From an uncultured Enterorhabdus sp. (GTDB taxonomy: Bacteria; Actinomycetota; Coriobacteriia; Coriobacteriales; Eggerthellaceae), in the NCBI GenBank assembly GCA_947573925.1, contig CANPHS010000009.1, positions 1 through 38,324 on the forward strand: a stretch of 38,324 bases of DNA. Reading direction: 5' to 3'. The notes under the pieces are model-generated. The model had not been told where the DNA came from, did no database searches, and saw nothing but the letters and a program-made list of their open reading frames with translations. Shown here one piece after another: positions 32,205-38,324 of this stretch. The translations under genes and the position numbers were made by a program. The number at the start of each line of letters is the position of its first letter. The stretch's first letter is position 1.

Positions 32205-33047
32205 ATGAACGTAGAGATCGCCGAGCGTCTGGCCGCCCGTCGCAAGCAGGCGGGGCTTTCCCAAGAGGCCCTGGCCGAGAAGTTGGGGGTGTCACGCCAG
32301 GCGGTTTCCAAATGGGAGCGGTCGGAGTCGTCGCCCGACACGGACAACCTCATCGCCCTGGCGAAGCTGTACGGCGTGTCCCTGGACGAGCTGCTGTACG
32401 TGGACGACGCCATCGCCGACGACGTGGCCTTCGAGGCGGCCGACCGAGCGGCAACGGCCGATGCAACGGCCGAGCCACCGGTGGAGGACGGCTCCGTGCA
32501 TATCGGCTTCGACGGCATCCATGTGGAAGACGGCAAGGACCACGTGCACATCAGCTGGTCCGAGGGCGTGCACGTGGTGGACCGCCACGGCCAGGAAGTG
32601 CACGTGGGCTGGGACGGCGTGCGCGTGAACGCCACGGAGCCCGGCGCCGTCGACCACATCTTCGACCGCGGCTCATCCTTCGATGCTATCGATTCCGAGT
32701 TCGCCAAGCAGTGGCTGAAATTCCCCTTCTGGGCCGTGGTGCTGGTGGCCTATCTGCTACTGGGCATCTTCAGCGGCGCCTGGTGGCAAGGGCTGTTCCT
32801 GCTGTTCCTCATTCCCGTGTACTACATTGTGGGGGCGGCCATCGTGTCGCGCCGCGTGGCTCCACTGCTCTGCGGTCTGTACCCCATTGCCGCCACGGCC
32901 TGGTTCTTTTGGATGGCCTTTATCGTGGGCTCATGGCACCCGGCTTGGGCCATCTTCCTCACCATCCCGCTCGTGGAAGTGCTCATTGTGAAAGTGTCCG
33001 AGCGCTGGCACCGCCGCCACGACACCATCGAAGTGACAGTGGAATAA
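32205..33047 (+). CDS. HTH regulator with His-rich repeats and membrane domain
   Basis: 280 residues. XRE helix-turn-helix at 3-62 (GLSQEALAEKLGVSRQAVSK). Residues 98-141 hold three ~17-residue repeats of the form VHIxWxxGVHVxDxxxxx, with seven His. Three or four hydrophobic spans follow (about 173-215, 220-245, 250-270), ending in WHPAWAIFLTIP. ATG 32205 follows AGGAG/AAAGG. It is paralogous to the gene at 34620 (MNVEIA start, same HTH, WHxAWxIFLTIP span). The target and ligand are unknown; the His-rich strands may bind metal or form a beta structure. Confidence 0.83.
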   Translation: MNVEIAERLAARRKQAGLSQEALAEKLGVSRQAVSKWERSESSPDTDNLIALAKLYGVSLDELLYVDDAIADDVAFEAADRAATADATAEPPVEDGSVHIGFDGIHVEDGKDHVHISWSEGVHVVDRHGQEVHVGWDGVRVNATEPGAVDHIFDRGSSFDAIDSEFAKQWLKFPFWAVVLVAYLLLGIFSGAWWQGLFLLFLIPVYYIVGAAIVSRRVAPLLCGLYPIAATAWFFWMAFIVGSWHPAWAIFLTIPLVEVLIVKVSERWHRRHDTIEVTVE

Positions 33048-33090
33048 AGCCCGCGATTCTACCGATAGGCTCGTTGTCTTCAAATGAAAC

Positions 33091-33142
33091 TATCTCCCGA
33101 GAGATACTATGATATACTGCCATTCGTATCTCTCGGGAGATA
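33091..33142 (+). promoter_or_regulatory. Double-palindrome operator and promoter of DUF3990 pair
   Basis: Perfect 17-bp inverted repeat: 33091-33107 (TATCTCCCGAGAGATAC) and 33126-33142, separated by 18 bases that contain TATACT (33113-33118), a likely -10. Each arm is itself nearly palindromic (TATCTC-4-GAGATA), so there are two binding sites on either side of the -10. The right arm ends 9 bases before the ATG. Confidence 0.8.
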
Positions 33143-33151
33143 GGATTGTTT

Positions 33152-33826
33152 ATGGAAGTGCTCACCCTGTATCACGGTTCGTCGGCAGTTATCGCGCAGC
33201 CGCAGTTTGGGCTGGGGCGGCCCTACAACGATTACGGCCGGGGTTTTTACTGCACGGAACACAAGGAGTTGGCGCGGGAATGGGCCTGCGCCCAAGAAGG
33301 CGCTGACGGATTCGCCAACGCCTACGAGTTTGATCCCGAAGGCTTTTCTGTGCTGCGTTTGAGCGATCCGGCCTATTCGGTGCTGCACTGGCTCGCGCTT
33401 CTGCTGGAGCATCGCATCGTGGATGCGCGCACGCCCGTGGCCATCGAGGGCAAGAAGTACCTGCGCGAACATTTCCCTATTCCCGTTGAAAGCTACGACA
33501 TGGTCATCGGTTGGCGAGCCGATGACAGTTACTTCACCTTCGCTCGGGCCTTTCTGCGCAACGATATTTCCCTGGAACAGTTGACGCGTGCCATGCGTCT
33601 GGGAGATTTGGGGGAACAGGTGGTGCTGAAAAGCGAGCGGGCCTTCCGGCGCATTCGGTTCCTCGGTGCGGAAGCGGTACCGGCGCATGTGTATTACCCG
33701 CGTCGTCTGGCCCGGGATGAGCGGGCGCGCGCCTTGTATCGCGAAGAAGCGCAGCGTCAGGGCATCGAAGGCGTGTACATGCGCGACATCCTTCAAGGGA
33801 GGGCTGAGGATTATGCGGGCCTATGA
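33152..33826 (+). CDS. DUF3990 protein, putative ADP-ribosyltransferase-like toxin
   Basis: 224 residues. LTLYHGSSAVIAQPQFG at 4-20 and NDYGRGFYCTEHKELAREWA at 26-45 match the DUF3990 core (HGS and DFGxGFY), which has the ADP-ribosyltransferase-like fold. The EQVV at 155-158 is the likely ART-motif region. ATG 33152 follows TAGGA; a TTG two codons upstream is rejected. It overlaps the next gene by 14 bases. DUF3990 proteins usually sit next to small partners, and with the autoregulatory-type operator a toxin-antitoxin role is inferred, not shown. Confidence 0.8.
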   Translation: MEVLTLYHGSSAVIAQPQFGLGRPYNDYGRGFYCTEHKELAREWACAQEGADGFANAYEFDPEGFSVLRLSDPAYSVLHWLALLLEHRIVDARTPVAIEGKKYLREHFPIPVESYDMVIGWRADDSYFTFARAFLRNDISLEQLTRAMRLGDLGEQVVLKSERAFRRIRFLGAEAVPAHVYYPRRLARDERARALYREEAQRQGIEGVYMRDILQGRAEDYAGL

Positions 33827-34466
33827 TCGGGAATACCTGTTCGACGCTATGGAGACGCTGGGCGAGGCGTTTGACTGTGCGGCGAATCGGATGGATATGC
33901 CGCTGCAGGAATTCTTCGAGATGTTCGTGTCCACGGGCGTCGCTGATGCCTTCGGTGCGGGCGCTCCGCGTTATGTGGCGGGCACGTCGGGGGCCGAATT
34001 GGTGCTGGACGTGTGCTACCGCGCCGGTGTGGATGCGGGCGTGCCCCTGGTGGATTTGCTTAGCTATGGGGAGGGACCGGCCTATTGGTGCGGATGGTCG
34101 CTGGCGTTTTGGCAGTGGCGCACGGGGCGTCCCTTCCGCAATATAGCCCAGCTGGTAACCATGGATGAGCTGGCGGCGTGGTACCATCCGCTTCATGAGG
34201 CGCCCGAAGAGAAGTTCGTCGAAGTGGCCGAGAGCCACGTGCGTCCGTTGCCCGCGCCGCTGAAGCGCGTGCGCGAGGAGCGCGGGCTGTCCCAAGCGGC
34301 ATTGGCGGAGCGGTCGGGAGTGTCGCTGCGGGCCATTCAACAGTACGAGCAGCGGAAGAAGAACATCAACCATGGGCAGGGCCAGGCGCTGTACCGCTTG
34401 TCATTGGCGCTCGGATGCCGCATAGAAGATATACTGGAGTACCCCCTTGATGACGATTGGCGGTAA
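33813..34466 (+). CDS. HTH protein, putative antitoxin/repressor of DUF3990 pair
   Basis: 217 residues. Residues 1-145 are an uncharacterised helical domain (YLFDAMETLGEAFDCAANRM, then WSLAFWQWRTGRPF and PEEKFVEVAE). Residues ~149-206 are an XRE helix-turn-helix (KRVREERGLSQAALAERSGV, LRAIQQYEQRKKN). It starts 14 bases before the toxin stop, so it is translationally coupled, in toxin-first order. It most likely binds the 33091-33142 palindromes and neutralises the DUF3990 partner through its N-terminal domain. That N-terminal domain does not look like DUF3791, the usual partner. Confidence 0.78.
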   Translation: MRAYDREYLFDAMETLGEAFDCAANRMDMPLQEFFEMFVSTGVADAFGAGAPRYVAGTSGAELVLDVCYRAGVDAGVPLVDLLSYGEGPAYWCGWSLAFWQWRTGRPFRNIAQLVTMDELAAWYHPLHEAPEEKFVEVAESHVRPLPAPLKRVREERGLSQAALAERSGVSLRAIQQYEQRKKNINHGQGQALYRLSLALGCRIEDILEYPLDDDWR

Positions 34467-34619
34467 AATACCAGTTCAGCGGTGGGGCAACTGACGGTTG
34501 TCAGGGCGGGGCGCGGGAAATTTTGAAATTGACCACAAAGGGTGCTGGTGCAACCGGCGGCGATTCCATAGGGTGAAAGGCGAGATGTGACGACAAGCAG
34601 GACACGAAAGGGAACCATG

Positions 34620-35603
34620 ATGAACGTGGAGATTGCCCAGCGTCTCGCCGAGCTGCGCCGGGAGCGCGGCTTTTCCCAGGAGGGTTTGGCCGAGCAGCTG
34701 GGGCTGTCGCGCCAGGCCGTTTCCAAGTGGGAACGGGCCGAATCGGCGCCCGATATGGGGAACCTCATCGCACTGGCCGACTTGTACGACGTGACGTTGG
34801 ACGAGCTGCTGCGTGTGAGCCCCGAGGTGGAAGAGGATGTGCGCTACGAGGCCCGGGAGCGCAGCCGCACGGCCGAGGCCCAGGCGGCGGAAGCGGCGGA
34901 AGTGGCTCGCGAGGCTGCCGAGCGGGCCGAGGCCGCGGCCGTGGCCGCCGTGACGGCCGAGGGCGACGGGCCCCAGAAGGTGGTCGTGGAGGTGAACGCC
35001 GCCCCGGCCGCAGCGTCGTCGATGGGACCGGCTGGCTGCGGTGCCGGCGTTGCGCCCGGGGCGGCGAGGCCGGGTGCTCCCGGGCCGCCCCATGCGCCTG
35101 CGGGGCAGTACTACGCGTCGCACCCGTCGATGCCGCAAGCGCCGGTGCCCCCGATGCCGTCCATGCCGCAGCCGCCGATGGCGCCCATGCCCCCGCAGGT
35201 TCCCCAACCGCCGCAGCCGCCTCAGTCGAAAAATCCCCTGCGGTCGTTTCCCTACCCGCTGCTGTGCGCGGTCATCTTCCTGCTCGTGGGCTTCTGCTTC
35301 GGGTGGTGGCATTCGGCGTGGGTGATCTTCCTCACCATTCCGTTCTGGTACTGGATTGTGGGCACGCTGGAGAGCGACCCGGCCTACCGCGCATGGCTGG
35401 CCGAGCGCGAGCGGGCGGCGGTGAGTCCCGTTGAGGTAGCGGCCGGTGCGCCGGTCTCGGCTGATGCGCCGGCGCCGGCTGAACGTCCAGCTTCGGTGGA
35501 TGCGCCGGCACCGGCTCCCGTCGGCGCTTCAGCTCCGGCGCCGGCTTCGTCCGAGGTCGGAGCTCCGGCCGATTCCCCTTCCGATGAAGGGGGTGCGCGA
35601 TGA
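34620..35603 (+). CDS. HTH regulator with Pro/Met-rich linker and membrane segments
   Basis: 327 residues. XRE helix-turn-helix at 3-62 (GFSQEGLAEQLGLSRQAVSK), an Ala/Glu coiled-coil stretch (~80-110), a Pro/Met/Gln-rich linker (~150-205), two close hydrophobic spans (YPLLCAVIFLLVGFCFGWWH and AWVIFLTIPFWYWIV), and an Ala/Pro/Ser-rich tail. ATG 34620 is preferred over 34617 for spacing to AAAGGGA and for alignment with the paralog at 32205. It shares ATGA with the next gene. A membrane-bound regulator probably acting with the DUF4097 protein. Confidence 0.83.
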   Translation: MNVEIAQRLAELRRERGFSQEGLAEQLGLSRQAVSKWERAESAPDMGNLIALADLYDVTLDELLRVSPEVEEDVRYEARERSRTAEAQAAEAAEVAREAAERAEAAAVAAVTAEGDGPQKVVVEVNAAPAAASSMGPAGCGAGVAPGAARPGAPGPPHAPAGQYYASHPSMPQAPVPPMPSMPQPPMAPMPPQVPQPPQPPQSKNPLRSFPYPLLCAVIFLLVGFCFGWWHSAWVIFLTIPFWYWIVGTLESDPAYRAWLAERERAAVSPVEVAAGAPVSADAPAPAERPASVDAPAPAPVGASAPAPASSEVGAPADSPSDEGGAR

Positions 35604-36532
35604 AACTGGCGACGAGCACCTACGTGAAGATCGCGCTCATCGTCGTGCTGTGCCTGGGCGTGTGCGGATTTTTCGGCGGCTGTGGCCGAGGACTGTGGTG
35701 GCCGGGACTGGTGGCGCCGGGTGGTTTGCTCGGCTGCGGTGCATGGCTCGTTCCCGCAGTGAGCGAGATCGACGGCGTCGTGCAGTCCGACACGCCCGAA
35801 ACCACCACCGAGGGCAGCCATTTCGAAGTCGATTCAAACGAAATCAAGCGCATCGAGTTGAATTGGCTGGCCGGTAACGTTGACGTACGGGTCGTGCCCG
35901 GTGCGGAAACGCACGGCAAGATTGTCGTCGATGAAAAAGTGCAGAGCGGCTCATCGCCGGTTATGGTGTGCGACGCGGTCGGCGAGGAGCTGGCCATCAA
36001 CTATATGGAAGGATCGGAAGGCCTGTCGGGCTGTTCGATGGGATGGCGCGGCGAGAAAAGTTTGACGGTTCTGATCCCCGACGATTTGAACGACCAGCTT
36101 GAGACGCTCGATGTCGAGGCGGCATCTGGGCGGTACGAGATTGCCGGGGTGTCGTGCCGAAGGTTGAACCTGGGCGTGGCTTCGGGCGAGCTGAACGCGA
36201 CGGACGTGACGGCTGGGACGGTGGATGTGGCCCAAGCGAGCGGTCGCGTCAATGTGGAGGGCTTCATCGACGGTGCGCTGAGCATCGATCAAGCTTCCGG
36301 TGATTGCTCGGTGGTATCGCGAGATGCCACGCCGGGAAAGATTACGGGAACGCTGATGTCGGGCACGCTTCGGGTTGGGCTTCCCGCCGATGCAATTGTG
36401 GATTGTGCAGTCGATAAGATGAGCGGCTCCTTTACGACGACGTTGCCCAATTCTGTCGAAGCGGGAATGGCCGCTACCTGCACCTTGGATTTCGACATGT
36501 CGAGTGGCAACTTCACCCTGGATGCCGCCTAA
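35600..36532 (+). CDS. DUF4097-domain membrane-anchored beta-helix protein
   Basis: 310 residues. An N-terminal hydrophobic anchor (~8-28) and Cys/Gly-rich stretch, then from ~75 a DUF4097-type repeat structure with successive short strands: LDVEAASGRYEIAGV, LNLGVASGELNATDV, VDVAQASGRVNVEGF, LSIDQASGDCSVVS and DFDMSSGNFTL. These ASGxxxV steps indicate a right-handed beta-helix as in the LiaG group. It is translationally coupled to the HTH-membrane gene. In other bacteria such pairs respond to envelope stress; the role here is inferred from this context. Confidence 0.85.
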   Translation: MKLATSTYVKIALIVVLCLGVCGFFGGCGRGLWWPGLVAPGGLLGCGAWLVPAVSEIDGVVQSDTPETTTEGSHFEVDSNEIKRIELNWLAGNVDVRVVPGAETHGKIVVDEKVQSGSSPVMVCDAVGEELAINYMEGSEGLSGCSMGWRGEKSLTVLIPDDLNDQLETLDVEAASGRYEIAGVSCRRLNLGVASGELNATDVTAGTVDVAQASGRVNVEGFIDGALSIDQASGDCSVVSRDATPGKITGTLMSGTLRVGLPADAIVDCAVDKMSGSFTTTLPNSVEAGMAATCTLDFDMSSGNFTLDAA

Positions 36533-36533
36533 G

Positions 36534-36595
36534 TGGGACAGCTTGCCCGGCAAAGTGTCCCGAATGGGACAACTTACCCGGTAAAGTGTCCCAAA
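36534..36595. repeat. Two-unit 31-base palindromic tandem repeat
   Basis: Units begin at 36534 and 36565. Each is GGGACA...TGTCCC enclosing CTTGCCCGGCAAAG or CTTACCCGGTAAAG. The change G-C to A-T in the inner stem is compensated, so base pairing is kept. It starts right after the DUF4097 stop. Confidence 0.75.
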
Positions 36596-36597
36596 AG

Positions 36598-36623
36598 GAA
36601 ACGCCCTCCGAGGAGGGCGTTTC
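36598..36623. terminator. Bidirectional terminator between convergent genes
   Basis: Perfect 11-bp stem GAAACGCCCTC (36598-36608) / GAGGGCGTTTC (36613-36623) with a CGAG loop; T-rich on both strands at the stem ends. Separates DUF4097 (plus) from htrA (minus). Confidence 0.85.
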
Positions 36624-36666
36624 TGCTGTCGGGGTATGTTGCGGAAGTGCGAAACGGCGGGGCGGC

Positions 36667-38076
36667 TTAGCGCTGGCCGAAGAGGTCGTCCAGGTTCAGG
36701 CCGCGGCCGTCCTGCCCGTAGGGGTCACCATAGCCGTAGCCGTTGCCGCCGTCCTGGCCGTAGCCGTAGGCGTCGCCCTGCTCGGGCATCGACTGCTCCA
36801 GCTGCTTCTTGGCCTCGGCGGCGGCCTTCTGGCTGGCGGCGTCGTCGCCCAGAGTCACCTGGATCTCCTGCTCCTGGCCGCCCCGGTTCACGGTGAGCGT
36901 CACGGTCTCGCCGGGCTGCTCGCCGCGCACGGCCAGCATGAGGTCGCTCGCGCCTTCCACCTTCTCGCCGTTCAGGGCCGTGATGATGTCGCCTTCCTGC
37001 AGGCCCGCGGCCTCGGCACCGGAGCCGGCCGCCACGCTGGCCACGTAGGCGCCGCTCTCGGAGGCCAAGCCGTTGGCGCCGGCCATCTGGTCGTTCACCG
37101 TGGACAGGCTCACGCCGAGCTGGGCATGGGTCGGGGTTTCGCCGGCGATGATCTGCTGGGCCAGGTTCACGGCGTAGTTCGCCGGGATGGCGAAGCCCAC
37201 GCCGGAGTAGTTGCCCGAATAGGAGGTGATCAGCGTGTTGATGCCGATGAGCTTGCCGTCGGAGTCAACCATGGCGCCGCCGGAGTTGCCGGGGTTGATG
37301 GCCGCGTCGGTCTGGATCATGTTCGGGTAGATGGTGGTCTCCCCGGAGCCGCCGGCCTGGGCCGAAGCGCTCGCGTCCATGATCTGCGAACGGCTCGTGG
37401 CGGACACGATGCCCGTGGCCACGGACTGCTCCAGGCCGAAGGGGGCGCCGAGGGTCATGACCCACTCGCCGACGTTCAGGTCGTCGGAGTTGCCCAGCTC
37501 CATAGGGGTAAGGCCGCTGGCGTCCTTGGCCTTCAGCACGGCCACGTCGGAGGAGGGGTCGGCGCCCACCAGCTCGGCGTCGTAGGTCTCGCCGGCGATG
37601 GTCACTTGGAAGGTGTCGCCGCCGTCCACCACGTGGTTGTTGGTGATGAGGTAGCCGTCCTCGGTCATCACGACGCCGGAGCCGGTGCCCGTGGCCTGCA
37701 TCTGGCCGCCCGCGTTGGCGTACACCTCCACGAACACGACGGAGGGCAGGCACTTGGCCGCCACGGTCTCGGCCAGGGTCTCGCCGTTCTGGGGCGTGAG
37801 GGCGGCCTGGGTGATGGGGGCCGGGTTGTTGGCGGCCTCGGCGGTGTTGGGGTTGATGACGGCGCCGTTGATGCCGAGGGCCAGCATGCAGGCCATGGCC
37901 GCGCCGGCGAACCCGGTCAGGAAGGTGCGGCTGCGGGACTTGTTGGCCTCGGGCACCGTCTCGGCCACGGAGGCGGCCACCGAGCGGTCGATGTCGAAGG
38001 CGTCGGTGCCGTCGGCGATGATCTCGGCCGGACGGGCATGGTTGCCGCGGAGGGAAGCGTTGGTGAAGTTGGTCAT
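36667..38076 (-). CDS. HtrA/DegP-like membrane-anchored serine protease with PDZ domain (second copy)
   Basis: 469 residues, paralog of the protease at 2902. Cytoplasmic N-terminus (1-50), membrane anchor (~52-74), trypsin-like domain with H148 (TNNHVVDGG), D177 (DPSSDVAVL), S265 (NPGNSGGAM), a PDZ domain (~325-415) and a Gly/Tyr/Gln-rich tail (YGYGQDGGNGYGYGDP). Long blocks are identical to the first copy, such as YPNMIQTDAAINPGNSGG and GETPTHAQLGVSLSTV, while the N-termini and tails differ. ATG 38076 has AAAAGGAG upstream. Likely acts in envelope quality control under the same regulator as the first copy. Confidence 0.93.
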   Translation of the reverse strand: MTNFTNASLRGNHARPAEIIADGTDAFDIDRSVAASVAETVPEANKSRSRTFLTGFAGAAMACMLALGINGAVINPNTAEAANNPAPITQAALTPQNGETLAETVAAKCLPSVVFVEVYANAGGQMQATGTGSGVVMTEDGYLITNNHVVDGGDTFQVTIAGETYDAELVGADPSSDVAVLKAKDASGLTPMELGNSDDLNVGEWVMTLGAPFGLEQSVATGIVSATSRSQIMDASASAQAGGSGETTIYPNMIQTDAAINPGNSGGAMVDSDGKLIGINTLITSYSGNYSGVGFAIPANYAVNLAQQIIAGETPTHAQLGVSLSTVNDQMAGANGLASESGAYVASVAAGSGAEAAGLQEGDIITALNGEKVEGASDLMLAVRGEQPGETVTLTVNRGGQEQEIQVTLGDDAASQKAAAEAKKQLEQSMPEQGDAYGYGQDGGNGYGYGDPYGQDGRGLNLDDLFGQR

Positions 38077-38119
38077 GAAGGGCTCCTTTTTGAAGGGGGT
38101 CTGCTTTTTGCTGAGGTGC

Positions 38120-38200
38120 ACAATACACGGCTCCGCACAGCTTTTTCCCCACGGCAACCCCCTGTCACGCCCCCGACACGCAGATACACCACCTGGAGTA
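38120..38200 (-). promoter_or_regulatory. Upstream regulatory block of the second htrA gene
   Basis: On the minus strand from 38200: an imperfect palindrome TACTCCAGGTGGTGTA, then TCTGCGTG, CGTGAC and GGGTTGCC (ending 38153). 27 bases later is TATTGT (38125-38120), a -10-like hexamer preceded by TG. It matches the block at 2776-2823 at 36 of 48 positions with no gaps. Confidence 0.55.
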
Positions 38201-38324
38201 GTCCCAGCGGATGACCCCCCCTCCGGCTGCCCCGTTCGACCCGCCCGCCACCCGACCCGTGGGGAAGTGATCAGATAAGGGGTGGACGGACCTAGAGATC
38301 AAAAGCCATAACACAGAAAAACAG

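Overview
The window is GC-rich DNA from an actinobacterium. The set of features fits the Coriobacteriia, most likely Eggerthellaceae: an anaerobe-type FAD flavoprotein next to a LuxR-type regulator, MEP-pathway genes in the actinobacterial order, and SpaA/VaFE surface protein domains with a LAXTG-type sorting signal. This placement is inference from gene content; there is no rRNA or other marker that settles a genus. The first ~95 bases look like a contig edge, with long homopolymers.

Layout. (1) 1-2744: an amino-acid ABC permease and ATPase, then a histidine phosphatase. (2) 2776-4533: a membrane-anchored HtrA-type protease. (3) 4625-18074: the conserved growth block pyrH-frr-uppS-cdsA-dxr-rseP-ispG-proS (UMP kinase, ribosome recycling, undecaprenyl-PP synthesis, CDP-diacylglycerol synthesis, two MEP-pathway enzymes, site-2 protease, prolyl-tRNA synthetase). 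It is split between dxr and rseP by a 3.9-kb opposite-strand gene for a 1291-residue sortase-anchored surface protein. (4) 18075-22281: an HTH-membrane protein, a phasin-like coiled-coil protein, a fumarate-reductase-like flavoprotein and a 5'-truncated LuxR regulator. (5) 22295-28627: an accessory region read on the minus strand with secreted proteins that share a signal-peptide type. One is a DUF285/BspA-like LRR protein interrupted by a complete 1127-bp IS1595-like element (25-bp inverted repeats, 8-bp target duplication). (6) 28684-30181: an AbiE-type type IV toxin-antitoxin operon with a 14-bp inverted-repeat operator. (7) 30526-36532: rlmB and a YacP-like gene, then two paralogous HTH-membrane regulators with a DUF3990/HTH toxin-antitoxin-like pair between them, ending in a DUF4097 protein. 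(8) 36534-38200: a second HtrA protease on the minus strand.

Systems worth attention. A family of structured intergenic repeats (copies near 96, 6038, 15142, 18075 and 31276) lies on the plus strand; the three full copies start right after stop codons, and base changes in their stems are partly compensatory. A ~106-bp promoter cassette occurs twice on the minus strand (24237-24342 and 28521-28627). Each copy has a TTGTTT-17-TATAAT promoter and a short leader ORF with a nine-C run, upstream of a secreted-protein gene. One extra C in the second copy would extend the leader ORF to overlap the structural gene start as ATGA, which suggests phase-variable translational coupling. The two htrA paralogs, 34 kb apart, share a 48-bp upstream block with identical spacing to the presumed -10. 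The rseP homologue appears to carry a winged-helix-like insert in place of its PDZ domain.
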